From contig CAYLYX010000005.1 in the NCBI GenBank assembly GCA_964387945.1, positions 124,001 through 188,000 on the forward strand: a stretch of 64,000 bases of DNA. The letters run 5' to 3'. Below are positions 53,040-61,354 of this stretch, in pieces. Source of the DNA: Parvicella sp964387945. Its GTDB lineage: Bacteria > Bacteroidota > Bacteroidia > Flavobacteriales_D > Parvicellaceae. The position numbers and the translations under genes are program-made. The notes beneath the pieces were generated by a model. It ran no database searches. It saw only the letters and a list, made by a program, of their open reading frames with translations, and was not told the origin of the DNA. Numbering within the stretch: position 1 is the stretch's first letter; each line of letters starts with the position of its first letter.

Positions 53040-54302
53040 GTGAACTACAGAATTCATTTCCTAGCGATATTATTTCTATCTACCCTTGCTAACTGCTCGA
53101 CCGCTGAGCAAGATTCAGATGATGATACAATAAAAACAGATCAAACGACCACCTTGAAAGAGCAAGATGACAATCACATGTCAACTACCAATGAACCTCA
53201 ACTTGTCTCAGACAAAACGGAAGGTGATAATGAAACCTTCAAGGGGTTTCTAGGGAATTCTCCGATAACCGTCTTTCTTAGTTTTGATAATAACCAAGGT
53301 TCAGTCTCTGGCTATTACTATTACAATGAGTACAAAAAAGAAATTAACTTATCTGGCAGTGAGACTGACTGGTATGGAGGTCCGGTATATCAACTAAAGG
53401 AAACTGATCAAGCAGGAAATATCACTGGGACCTGGGAATTTCTAATGCTTGGAGACTATGGTTCTTACACCGGACGATTTGAGAGTCCAGATGGTAACAC
53501 CACACTCGATATTATTATTAAAAGTGATAGCTCTGGTGGATATCTTCACCCAGAATCCAAGCTACTATTTGAGGATCAGGCTGACGCCAAAAAGTTCTTC
53601 GCCACCCACCTTTTCCGTCACAACGAAGTCAAACACAAAAGCGGAATCATCTTACACGAACCATCGCAAGAGGAATATATGGAGGGAACTGAGATGCTTC
53701 CAACAGGAATTACGATTTATGATCATGACGGTGGAGATGGCTTTGGAGTGACGGTTGTTGGTCGTGTAAAAGAAAAAAACACCATTCACTTTGATAGTGG
53801 CGATGAATCCAAATTATTCTTTGATTGGGATACTGGAGCTATGATGGAAGTCGATTATGGCGTTCCATGTCTTCGATTTATGGAATTACCTTCAGCCGAG
53901 TATGTTTTTGTACAGACCAATGAAACTTCTTTTTATTTGTCTATTGCTGAACTAGAACAATACGGTTATCACCTCGAAGGTGATGGGCACTGGCTAGTAG
54001 AAAGAAGCGGTAAAGTTTTAGGCTATTACCCCAATGGAACCGTAACTATCCTTGAGAAAAAGGACATTGCTAGCAAAGCACTGCTTAGTGTTAGCACTGA
54101 TGAAGACGGCTACTTTCAGGTTTTGGATGTAGTGAATTTCAAGCGTGAGATTTGGGCTAAAGTAACTTTTGATTATTTTTCTGAAGTTCCTTGCGATGGA
54201 ACCATTAAGGAACCGAAGCCCTCCGTTACTGGCTGGACACCTCTTTACTATGGCACATCAAAAGACCAACTTCGTTTTGGTTTCTACTCGAGGGGCTGCT
54301 GA
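53040..54302 (+). CDS. Large lipoprotein of unknown function
   Basis: About 420 residues from GTG 53040 (MNYRIHFLAILFLSTLANC, lipobox LANC); the frame is open from TTG 53013. After an acidic linker (STAEQDSDDDTIKTDQ) there is a beta-rich region (TFKGFLGNSPITVFLSFDNNQGSVSGYYYYNEYKKEINLSG ... GTWEFLMLGDYGSYTGRFESPDGNTTLDI) resembling proteins that score or describe a substrate's surface. A second region contains short tryptophan- and tyrosine-rich segments. I do not recognise the family. It lies downstream of the small-RNA candidate and its terminator. Confidence 0.7.
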   Translation: MNYRIHFLAILFLSTLANCSTAEQDSDDDTIKTDQTTTLKEQDDNHMSTTNEPQLVSDKTEGDNETFKGFLGNSPITVFLSFDNNQGSVSGYYYYNEYKKEINLSGSETDWYGGPVYQLKETDQAGNITGTWEFLMLGDYGSYTGRFESPDGNTTLDIIIKSDSSGGYLHPESKLLFEDQADAKKFFATHLFRHNEVKHKSGIILHEPSQEEYMEGTEMLPTGITIYDHDGGDGFGVTVVGRVKEKNTIHFDSGDESKLFFDWDTGAMMEVDYGVPCLRFMELPSAEYVFVQTNETSFYLSIAELEQYGYHLEGDGHWLVERSGKVLGYYPNGTVTILEKKDIASKALLSVSTDEDGYFQVLDVVNFKREIWAKVTFDYFSEVPCDGTIKEPKPSVTGWTPLYYGTSKDQLRFGFYSRGC

Positions 54303-54428
54303 CCGTTCCCTAGCCAAAACCGACAGTTCGTAAAGCAAAACCTAACGTTCATAAAATTGTGGAAGGCTGGTTCCAATAAATACTTAACTTCGAATTAAGT
54401 TAGACATGTAGGTAGAGTATCTGCCGCC

Positions 54429-54548
54429 ATGAACGGCTTGAAAAAATTAATCAAAAAGTTTTTGGTTTATTGGTTTCATTGGTTTAAAAAGTCGCTGGGG
54501 AGCGACTTTTTTTTATCCCAACATTCTGACGCCCAACTGACACTCTAA
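54429..54548 (+). CDS. Possible small cationic amphipathic peptide ORF (39 codons)
   Basis: An ATG-started ORF in the 210-nt gap, beginning MNGLKKLIKKFLVYWFHW: Lys-rich and aromatic, able to form an amphipathic helix. It reads through a terminator hairpin and into the antisense of the next gene, so it may be chance. No Shine-Dalgarno is seen. Confidence 0.2.
   Translation: MNGLKKLIKKFLVYWFHWFKKSLGSDFFLSQHSDAQLTL
54486..54515. terminator. Intrinsic terminator
   Basis: An 11-bp stem around AAAAGTCGCT/AGCGACTTTT with loop GGGG and an 8-T run rightward; a 5-A run on the left lets it act weakly in the other direction. It lies between the convergent lipoprotein and kinase-like genes. Confidence 0.8.
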
Positions 54549-55547
54549 ATGTAAAATAAGTACCTCTCCCATTGTTCTGCACGAAAGGAAATCTTCGTTT
54601 TTATGAAACTGAGACAAATCTTCCCTTAAGTTCTTGACATTTTCAGGCGTGGAAATTGTATCTGACTTTAACCTTCTCAACACACTCCGAGTCCGTTGTT
54701 TTGCCGCTAAGAAACGTTTCTTCATTGCTGCCCTTTCTTGTTTCTGATATTGTTCTGCCACATGGATAGTCATTAGCTCTTGCGCTAGCTGCACATACTT
54801 AATGTTGTCTTTGTAATACTGTGGAAGATACATATTCTTCCTTCCTTCGTAGCACTCCTGATCAAAATCCATCGCCCGAATTCTGTACTGCACGTTATCA
54901 AAGTCTTGCGTGATCTCCACCACAAAATTATAGGCGCGCATATCTCCTAGTAGCCTTGTAAAACAACGCTCATTAAATTTCACGAATTCCTTAGCCAAAC
55001 GCAATCGATTCTCTACTCTTTCATCTCCATGCTTCTTAACAAAAACATCACCCGGAATTCCTACGATATGCTCCTCTACTAGCGTTTCACGATCAACCAA
55101 ATAGGTTATTTTTTCTGGTGAGAACGTATCTTCCAATTCCAATCCATAAACCCGAGAGGCGTCAGCTTTTTTGACATAGAAATAATCATGGTTGTCGTTC
55201 AATTCGTTTACCACTTTTATTCTAAATGGCTTTGAGTTTCCGTAAGAACAAAAATCGATACTGGCTATCCTCACATAGGGCATCTCTACCCCATCTGCGC
55301 TCAGCATCTGATATACATTTTTCAGGTTCCGCTGAATGTTTTCAATGTCACTTTGACCGTACAACACCGCATTCCATAACGTATCTTCTCCATCCTCATC
55401 TACCAAAGGTATCAAGTCATGATAGCGAACTAAATCATCATAACTGATGGGTAACTCTACAAACCGAGAGTATTGCTTAAGGTGTGCCTTGAGCGGTTGC
55501 TTGATCTTATAAAACGGTTTTCTGTACTCAATGTGATTAAACTCCAT
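54513..55547 (-). CDS. Unknown protein with protein-kinase-like catalytic motifs
   Basis: A 344-residue soluble protein from the ATG at 55547 (MEFNHIEYRKPFYKIKQPLK); the open frame reaches 55586. In the central region the residues stand in kinase order: a lysine-bearing strand FYVKKAD (Lys near 127), an acidic hinge-like LVEEHIVGIPGDVFV, a catalytic-loop-like GDMRAYN with Asp-x4-Asn spacing (near 202-207), and RAMDFDQE (Asp-Phe-Asp near 227). A basic C-terminal helix (ERAAMKKRFLAAKQRTRSVLRRL) follows. No family recognised. A TATCTTTA -7-like box ends 6 nt before this ATG, supporting the start. Confidence 0.65.
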   Translation of the reverse strand: MEFNHIEYRKPFYKIKQPLKAHLKQYSRFVELPISYDDLVRYHDLIPLVDEDGEDTLWNAVLYGQSDIENIQRNLKNVYQMLSADGVEMPYVRIASIDFCSYGNSKPFRIKVVNELNDNHDYFYVKKADASRVYGLELEDTFSPEKITYLVDRETLVEEHIVGIPGDVFVKKHGDERVENRLRLAKEFVKFNERCFTRLLGDMRAYNFVVEITQDFDNVQYRIRAMDFDQECYEGRKNMYLPQYYKDNIKYVQLAQELMTIHVAEQYQKQERAAMKKRFLAAKQRTRSVLRRLKSDTISTPENVKNLREDLSQFHKNEDFLSCRTMGEVLILHLECQLGVRMLG

Positions 55548-55624
55548 ATGGGTTAAAGATATTGATTTTACTGGACTTCTAACCATTGAACACCCTAATC
55601 AATGTCTCATGGAACAAAAAAATG

Positions 55625-55657
55625 TTTGCATATTAAAATCTTTTTGACATACATTTG
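55625..55657 (+). promoter_or_regulatory. trp operon promoter (TTTG-N21-TACATTTG)
   Basis: Best promoter in the window: a -33 TTTG at 55625-55628, a 21-nt spacer and a -7 TACATTTG at 55650-55657, matching the Bacteroidota TTTG/TAnnTTTG consensus and spacing. The predicted start site lies within a few bases of the leader ATG at 55665. Confidence 0.8.
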
Positions 55658-55664
55658 TAGCGCA

Positions 55665-55733
55665 ATGATCGCAAGAATCAAAAATACAAATTGGTGGTGG
55701 CTAGCTAAATCCTCGGACGGATTCAGTTGGTAG
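55665..55733 (+). CDS. trpL: trp operon leader peptide (22 aa, four Trp)
   Basis: A 22-codon ORF: MIARIKNTN, three consecutive Trp codons (codons 10-12, 55692-55700), LAKSSDGFS, and a fourth Trp as codon 22 just before TAG. Four Trp in 22 codons, directly ahead of an intrinsic terminator and trpE, is the standard layout of a ribosome-sensing leader peptide. Only 7 nt separate the -7 box from the ATG, so the mRNA is probably leaderless. The peptide itself is expected to be a by-product of Trp sensing. Confidence 0.88.
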   Translation: MIARIKNTNWWWLAKSSDGFSW

Positions 55734-55797
55734 TACCTGTTTGTATATTCATATAACACATTGGAAAGCCCTGACTGAAACGTCAGGGCTTTTTTTT
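55722..55797 (+). promoter_or_regulatory. trp attenuator with alternative antiterminator helix
   Basis: Segment TTCAGTTGG (55722-55730, the last three sense codons of the leader ORF) can pair with CTGACTGAA (55771-55779) over nine contiguous pairs, two of them G-U. That helix consumes the 3' half of the terminator 5' arm (CTGAC at 55771-55775), so antiterminator and terminator exclude each other. A ribosome stalled at Trp codons 10-12 leaves 55722-55730 free, favouring readthrough. A ribosome reaching the stop covers it, favouring termination. The pairing is read from the sequence; the mechanism is inferred by analogy with known trp attenuators. Confidence 0.75.
55765..55797 (+). terminator. 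Attenuator terminator of the trp operon
   Basis: A perfect 11-bp stem AAAGCCCTGAC/GTCAGGGCTTT with loop TGAAAC and a run of T, 33 nt upstream of the trpE start. Confidence 0.92.
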
Positions 55798-55829
55798 ATT
55801 CCCATATCTGACCTTAAAAAAATATTAAA

Positions 55830-57221
55830 ATGACCGTTAAATTGCATACTACAATACACAAAACACTAAGCGACCTGCATACTCCAGTAGAACTCTACTT
55901 AAGGATTCGGGATCAGTTTCCGGGGTCAATTTTACTTGAAAGTTCTGATTATAAAAGTAAAGCAAACAGCTTCTCTTATATTTGCTTTAATCCAATTGCT
56001 AGCTTTACAGCTAGCTCAGAAAAGGCTACCATAGCACTGCCCGACCAAGATGTTTATACAATTGATCTTATAGCAACATCAGCTTCGGTTGCCTTGGATA
56101 GGTTTAGGAAATCCTTCAAGGTGGATTCAACCGACTATGAATTCAAAACAGCAGGGCTATTTGGCTATATCCAGTACGATGCTATACCGCTCTTTCAGCC
56201 TATTCAGTTCAAAACGAACGAGCACAATTTTCCCGTAATGCATTACCAGTTCTTTCAAAACATGATTGTATTTAATCATTTTAACAATGAATTATATTTG
56301 ATAGAGCACTTGCACGATACTGCAAGTTCACAGGCCGCAAAAGTAGATTCGATCCTCAAACAAAGAACACTTTCCACCTTTCCTTTTGAAACCGTTGAAG
56401 AGGAAACATCCAACTACACAGATGACAAATTCTTGGAAGCAATTGAACAAGGCAAAAAACACTGCTTTAGAGGTGATGTTTTTCAGCTAGTGCTATCCCG
56501 AAAATTTTCACAAAACTATAAAGGTGACGATTTCAATGTGTACCGGGCTTTAAGGTCAATCAACCCAAGTCCGTATTTGTTCTATTTCGACTATGGTTCT
56601 TATCACATCTTAGGATCAAGTCCGGAAGCACAGGTAATTGTAAAGGATAACATGGCGGAAATTCACCCCATTGCAGGCACCTTCAAAAGAACCGGAGATG
56701 CTGCTAAAGACTTGGAGCTGGCAAAACAGTTGTCTAATGATCCAAAAGAAAATGCAGAGCACAACATGCTGGTTGACCTTGCAAGAAATGACTTAAGTAG
56801 ATTTAGCACAGAAGTAGAAGTGACACAACTAAAAGGAATTGAGTTCTACTCTCATGTCATTCATTTGGTTTCTAAAGTCACAGCTACATTGGATGAAAAC
56901 CAAAACAGCATGGATATTCTGGGGACAACTTATCCTGCTGGAACATTATCAGGAGCGCCCAAGCACAAAGCCATGGAACTCATTGATCAGTATGAGCCTA
57001 ATTCCCGAGGGTTTTATGGTGGAGCTGTGGGATTCATCGGGATAGATGGATCGGTAAATCATGCCATTTTTATCCGTTCGTTTCTAAGTCAAAATAACAC
57101 GCTTCACTATCAAGCGGGCTGCGGTATTGTGACGCAGTCTGTCTCAGAAAATGAATTACAGGAAGTCAATAACAAACTTAATGCGTTACGAAGCGCATTA
57201 CAATTAGCGCAGGAACTATGA
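55830..57221 (+). CDS. trpE: Anthranilate synthase component I
   Basis: A 463-residue chorismate-binding subunit that makes anthranilate from chorismate and ammonia. The N-terminal SILLESSDY carries the LLES motif that binds the Trp inhibitor. The catalytic C-terminal half has FRGDVFQLVLSRKF, PIAGTFKRTG, NPKENAEHNMLVDLARNDL, YPAGTLSGAPKHKAMELI and YGGAVGFIG, all typical. Its stop overlaps trpG by 4 nt (ATGA), which couples translation of the two subunits. Confidence 0.97.
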   Translation: MTVKLHTTIHKTLSDLHTPVELYLRIRDQFPGSILLESSDYKSKANSFSYICFNPIASFTASSEKATIALPDQDVYTIDLIATSASVALDRFRKSFKVDSTDYEFKTAGLFGYIQYDAIPLFQPIQFKTNEHNFPVMHYQFFQNMIVFNHFNNELYLIEHLHDTASSQAAKVDSILKQRTLSTFPFETVEEETSNYTDDKFLEAIEQGKKHCFRGDVFQLVLSRKFSQNYKGDDFNVYRALRSINPSPYLFYFDYGSYHILGSSPEAQVIVKDNMAEIHPIAGTFKRTGDAAKDLELAKQLSNDPKENAEHNMLVDLARNDLSRFSTEVEVTQLKGIEFYSHVIHLVSKVTATLDENQNSMDILGTTYPAGTLSGAPKHKAMELIDQYEPNSRGFYGGAVGFIGIDGSVNHAIFIRSFLSQNNTLHYQAGCGIVTQSVSENELQEVNNKLNALRSALQLAQEL

Positions 57222-57784
57222 AAATCATCGTTATCAATAATTATGACTCATTTGTCTACAATATTGTTCACATCTTAAGGAACATACCGAATGTGGAAGT
57301 TGACGTGGTTTACAACGATCAGGTAGATATCCCCACGATTAACCACTACGACAAAATCTTACTCTCCCCGGGGCCAGGTATTCCTCATGAAGCTGGGCAA
57401 CTCATGGAAGTAATTAATCGCTTTGCGACAGAAAAGCCAATTCTGGGCGTTTGCTTAGGTCATCAAGCTATTGGCGAATTTTTTGGATGCACACTAACCA
57501 ATCTAGACAAGCCCTTGCATGGCGTACAATCCAAACTCACCGTTACGCAAGAAGATTATCTTTTTGATCAACTCCCTTCTTCCTTCCAAATAGGACATTA
57601 TCATTCTTGGGTTATTAGTCCCGAAGAACTCAAGGAATTGGAAGTTACCGCCAAGGACTCGAAAGGAAATATCATGGCCGTCAGACATCCGCATTACGAC
57701 ATCAGGGGTGTACAGTTTCATCCTGAATCCATTCTAACCGAACATGGAAAACAATTGCTAAAAAATTGGATTAAGAACACTTAA
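57218..57784 (+). CDS. trpG: Anthranilate synthase component II (glutamine amidotransferase)
   Basis: A 188-residue class I glutamine amidotransferase that feeds ammonia to TrpE. NYDSFVYNI at the N-terminus, SPGPGIPHEAG, nucleophile Cys in GVCLGHQAIGEFFG near 80, and the His/Glu pair in VQFHPESILTEHG. The same type of subunit can serve PabB; the context argues for Trp. It overlaps trpE and precedes trpD by 12 nt. Confidence 0.96.
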   Translation: MKIIVINNYDSFVYNIVHILRNIPNVEVDVVYNDQVDIPTINHYDKILLSPGPGIPHEAGQLMEVINRFATEKPILGVCLGHQAIGEFFGCTLTNLDKPLHGVQSKLTVTQEDYLFDQLPSSFQIGHYHSWVISPEELKELEVTAKDSKGNIMAVRHPHYDIRGVQFHPESILTEHGKQLLKNWIKNT

Positions 57785-57795
57785 ATTATGATCAA

Positions 57796-58782
57796 ATGAA
57801 AAAGATCTTAGAAAAACTATATCGACACGAAACCTTCTCTCAGGAGGAATCCAGAAAGATTTTGATAGCCATAGCATCTGGAGCTTATAATAACTATCAG
57901 GTAGCTTCCTTCCTGACCACATTCATCATGCGAAACATTACCTTAGATGAATTGAAAGGATTCCGAACGGCTTTGCTGGAACTTGCTATTCCTATCAATT
58001 TACAGGAATATGATCCAATTGACCTCTGCGGTACTGGTGGAGATGGAAAAAACACGTTCAATATTTCTACACTTTCATCATTTATTGTAGCAGGAGCAGG
58101 CATCCCCGTTGCCAAGCACGGTAATTACGGTGTTTCTTCTATTTCCGGCTCATCCAATGTACTGGAAGCACTTGGGGTGAAGTTCGAAACAACTCAGGAA
58201 GGTTTAAAGAAGCAATTGGACAAAGCGAACATTTGTTTTTTGCACGCACCCTTATTTCACCCAGCACTTAAACATGTTGCACAGGTTAGAAAAGAGCTGG
58301 GCGTAAAAACTTTCTTCAACATGTTAGGACCATTGGTTAACCCGTGCCGACCTAAGAAGCAACTTACCGGAGTTTTCAACCTCGAACTGGCCAGGTTATA
58401 CCAATACTTACTAGGAGAAGAAGAAATTGAATTTGCGGTGGTACACGCTTTAGATGGTTACGATGAAATCTCACTAACAGGTGATGCAAAGGTGTTGAAG
58501 AATGACCAGCAGCTTATCTTAACACCAGCTGACTTTGGGTTCGAAGTACAAGCTCCGGAAACCATCTACGGAGGTGACGCTATTTCAACAGCTAGCGATC
58601 TTTTCTTGAAAATACTTAAAGGTCAGGGCACAACAGAACAGAACAATGTCGTATTGGCCAATTCTGCTCTAGCCATTCAAATTGCAAAACCAGCACTTTC
58701 ATTACTTGAAGCGGTTGAAGTTGCGAAGGATTCACTTTTCAATCAAAAGGCTTTGGAAACGCTCAAAAAACTCAAAAAATGA
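57796..58782 (+). CDS. trpD: Anthranilate phosphoribosyltransferase
   Basis: A 328-residue enzyme joining anthranilate to phosphoribosyl pyrophosphate. The PRPP-binding glycine loop DLCGTGGDGKNTFNIST lies near 75-91, followed by VAKHGNYGVSSISGSSNVLEALG and FNMLGPLVNPCRPKKQL, all diagnostic. It is separate from TrpG, unlike the fused enterobacterial protein. The stop overlaps the trpC start by 4 nt. Confidence 0.97.
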   Translation: MKKILEKLYRHETFSQEESRKILIAIASGAYNNYQVASFLTTFIMRNITLDELKGFRTALLELAIPINLQEYDPIDLCGTGGDGKNTFNISTLSSFIVAGAGIPVAKHGNYGVSSISGSSNVLEALGVKFETTQEGLKKQLDKANICFLHAPLFHPALKHVAQVRKELGVKTFFNMLGPLVNPCRPKKQLTGVFNLELARLYQYLLGEEEIEFAVVHALDGYDEISLTGDAKVLKNDQQLILTPADFGFEVQAPETIYGGDAISTASDLFLKILKGQGTTEQNNVVLANSALAIQIAKPALSLLEAVEVAKDSLFNQKALETLKKLKK

Positions 58783-59573
58783 ACATACTCGAAAAAATAG
58801 CTCAACACAAAAGGAAAGAGGTCGAAAAACGAAAGGAACTCTACCCAATCAAATTATTGGAACAATCGATTTATTTTGAAAGTCCGACAGTGAAAATGAC
58901 GGATTATCTCACCAGAGAGAACGCCAGTGGGATCATTGCAGAATTCAAACGAAGATCTCCTTCAAAAGGTGCGATTAATCCGTATGCAAACGCAGAAGAA
59001 ATCCCATTGCAATACATGCAGGCTGGAGCTTCTGCCCTATCTGTATTGACTGATTCCGAATTCTTTGGCGCAAAAGAAAAAGATTTACCAACAGCTCGAA
59101 AGTTCAATTACTGTCCCATTCTAAGGAAAGACTTCATTCTGGATGAGTATCAAATTGTTGAAGCTAAATCGATAGGCGCAGATTGTATTCTACTTATTGC
59201 AAAAATGATCTCACCTTCCGAAGTAATACAATTAGCTGACTTTGCCCAATCACTCAACCTTCAGGTTTTGTTGGAAGTTCATAGTTTGGAAGAAATCAAC
59301 CCAAATGAAAATGCTAAGATCGACATGATGGGTATTAACAATAGAAACCTCAACACTTTTGAAGTCAATATTGAAAATAGCATCCGACTTGCTGCGCAAC
59401 TTCCAAAGGAAATTCTAAAAATTGCGGAAAGCGGTATCAATGACCCAAAAGTCGTCAACATGCTCAAAAGAGAAGGTTTTGATGGCTTTTTAATGGGGGA
59501 ATACTTTATGAAAGATAGTGACCCAGGAGCAAGATGTCAACAATTCATTAAAGCACTGGACTATGTTGATTAA
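58779..59573 (+). CDS. trpC: Indole-3-glycerol phosphate synthase
   Basis: A 264-residue TIM-barrel enzyme closing the indole ring. IAEFKRRSPSKG near 50 (catalytic Lys), a SALSVLTDSEFFGA segment, LRKDFILDEYQIVEAKSIGADCILLI and GINNRNLNTFEV match the family. It is a stand-alone protein, not fused to TrpF. It overlaps trpF by 11 nt. Confidence 0.96.
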   Translation: MNILEKIAQHKRKEVEKRKELYPIKLLEQSIYFESPTVKMTDYLTRENASGIIAEFKRRSPSKGAINPYANAEEIPLQYMQAGASALSVLTDSEFFGAKEKDLPTARKFNYCPILRKDFILDEYQIVEAKSIGADCILLIAKMISPSEVIQLADFAQSLNLQVLLEVHSLEEINPNENAKIDMMGINNRNLNTFEVNIENSIRLAAQLPKEILKIAESGINDPKVVNMLKREGFDGFLMGEYFMKDSDPGARCQQFIKALDYVD

Positions 59574-60189
59574 AATCTGTGGAAATACCGTTCCAGAAAA
59601 CCTGTCTCAGGTAGAGTTGTTACGTCCTGATATGGTGGGTCTGATCTTTTATGAAAAGTCGAGACGGTATGTAGGCGGTCAACTAATTGATTATTCCTTC
59701 AAAAATCCTGCAGTAGGAGTATTTGTTAATGCTAACCTTGATTACATCTTGACGATATGCAAAACGTACAACATCACAACTGTTCAGCTACATGGAAGTG
59801 AATCGCCTGAATTATGCGCAACGCTTCAAAAGCAAGGTTACGAGGTTTACAAAGCGTTTGGCGTAGCATCCGTTCAGGACATTGCGGCTACAATCCCATA
59901 TAAAGGAACTTGTGATTATTACCTCTTTGATACTCAAACACCAGATCACGGGGGTTCTGGAAAAACGTTTGACTGGCAGATTCTTGAGAATTACACAGGA
60001 GACACCCCTTTCTTCCTAAGTGGTGGATTGGGATTGGACAATATAGAAAAAGCGCTTGCTTTCTATCATCCACAATTAAAAGGATTAGACCTCAATAGTA
60101 AACTTGAGATCAAGCCAGGGATAAAGAACATTAACCACACAAAACAAATCATTCAAATCATTAGAAATTATGAGCGGAATCAAACCTAA
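59563..60189 (+). CDS. trpF: Phosphoribosylanthranilate isomerase
   Basis: A 208-residue TIM-barrel isomerase. Start chosen at ATG 59563 because MLIKICGNT is the TrpF N-terminus with the catalytic Cys; the open frame reaches 59518 inside trpC. Further motifs: RPDMVGLIFYEKSRRYV, VQLHGSESPELC, LFDTQTPDHGGSGKTFDW (catalytic Asp) and LSGGLGLDNI. It overlaps trpC by 11 nt and trpB by 20 nt. Confidence 0.95.
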   Translation: MLIKICGNTVPENLSQVELLRPDMVGLIFYEKSRRYVGGQLIDYSFKNPAVGVFVNANLDYILTICKTYNITTVQLHGSESPELCATLQKQGYEVYKAFGVASVQDIAATIPYKGTCDYYLFDTQTPDHGGSGKTFDWQILENYTGDTPFFLSGGLGLDNIEKALAFYHPQLKGLDLNSKLEIKPGIKNINHTKQIIQIIRNYERNQT

Positions 60190-61354
60190 TCAGTACGGAT
60201 ACTACGGTGAATTCGGTGGGGCATTTATTCCTGAGATGCTCTATCCCAACGTTTACGAACTGCAACAGCATTATCAGGAAATCATAGCAGACAAAGAATT
60301 CCAAACCGAGTTCCAAACCCTGCTTCGTGACTATGTAGGTCGCCCTACTCCGCTCTACTACTCACCTTTCTTGAGCCAAAAACACGGAGCAAAAATCTAT
60401 CTTAAGCGTGAAGATCTCAATCACACCGGGGCGCATAAAATCAACAACTCACTAGGACAGATTTTACTCGCCAAAAGATTGGGTAAAACGAGAATTATTG
60501 CCGAAACAGGAGCGGGTCAACATGGAGTTGCTACAGCTACAGCATGTGCCCTCATGGGGTTGGAATGTCACATCTTTATGGGAGCCATTGATATGGAACG
60601 TCAACGACCCAACGTAGAGCGCATGCAGTTTTTGGGAGCTCACGTAATCCCAGTAACAAGTGGAAGTCAGACCTTGAAAGACGCTACGAATGAAGCGATC
60701 CGAGAGTGGATTAGCAACCCCAAGGATACACATTACATTATTGGCTCTGTAGTCGGTCCGCACCCTTACCCAGATATGGTCACTCAATTTCAGTCCGTAA
60801 TTAGCGAAGAAATTGAACACCAACTTAAAGAAAAAGAGGGGAAAAGTGCGCCAGATTACGTTATCGCCTGTATTGGAGGTGGAAGTAATGCCATTGGGGC
60901 GTTCTATCATTTTATTGATAACGGTGTCACGCAACTTATAGCAGTAGAAGCTGGTGGTTTGGGTGTTTGCACCGGAAAAACCGCTGCTACCATTGCACTC
61001 GGAAAAAAAGGGATATTGCATGGCAGTAAATCTTATTTGATGCAAACGGACGATGGACAAGTTGTGGAACCGCATTCCATCTCAGCCGGATTGGATTATC
61101 CTGGAATTGGTCCGGTGCATGCGTATCTGAGTGACACCGGTAAAGCTAAAGTTGTTGCAATCACAGACCAAGAAGCATTAGAGGCCGCTAAGGAACTTAC
61201 ACAAAAAGAAGGCATTCTACCTGCGCTTGAATCTGCACACGCGTTAGCGCAATTGAACAAGATGAGCTTCACCCAAGAAGATGTGGTGGTTATCAACCTT
61301 TCCGGAAGAGGAGATAAAGATATGATGACGTACAAAAAAGCATTTAACCTATGA
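60170..61354 (+). CDS. trpB: Tryptophan synthase beta chain
   Basis: A 394-residue PLP enzyme joining indole and serine. FGGAFIPEMLYPNV at the N-terminus, the PLP lysine in LNHTGAHKINNSLGQ near 83, ETGAGQHGVATATACALMG, PLP-phosphate loop GGGSNAIG and SAGLDYPGIGPVHAYL. All are typical of the TrpB1 form that works with TrpA. It overlaps trpA by 4 nt. Confidence 0.98.
   Translation: MSGIKPNQYGYYGEFGGAFIPEMLYPNVYELQQHYQEIIADKEFQTEFQTLLRDYVGRPTPLYYSPFLSQKHGAKIYLKREDLNHTGAHKINNSLGQILLAKRLGKTRIIAETGAGQHGVATATACALMGLECHIFMGAIDMERQRPNVERMQFLGAHVIPVTSGSQTLKDATNEAIREWISNPKDTHYIIGSVVGPHPYPDMVTQFQSVISEEIEHQLKEKEGKSAPDYVIACIGGGSNAIGAFYHFIDNGVTQLIAVEAGGLGVCTGKTAATIALGKKGILHGSKSYLMQTDDGQVVEPHSISAGLDYPGIGPVHAYLSDTGKAKVVAITDQEALEAAKELTQKEGILPALESAHALAQLNKMSFTQEDVVVINLSGRGDKDMMTYKKAFNL

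Noticed and set aside
54400..54440. tRNA-like stretch (GGTAGAG ... CTGCC)
   Set aside because: It resembles a D-arm, but no cloverleaf, T-loop (TTCGA at the right place) or acceptor stem could be drawn.
60464..61075. 203-residue leftward ORF inside trpB
   Set aside because: Antisense shadow of a strongly conserved gene; no motif, promoter or signal.
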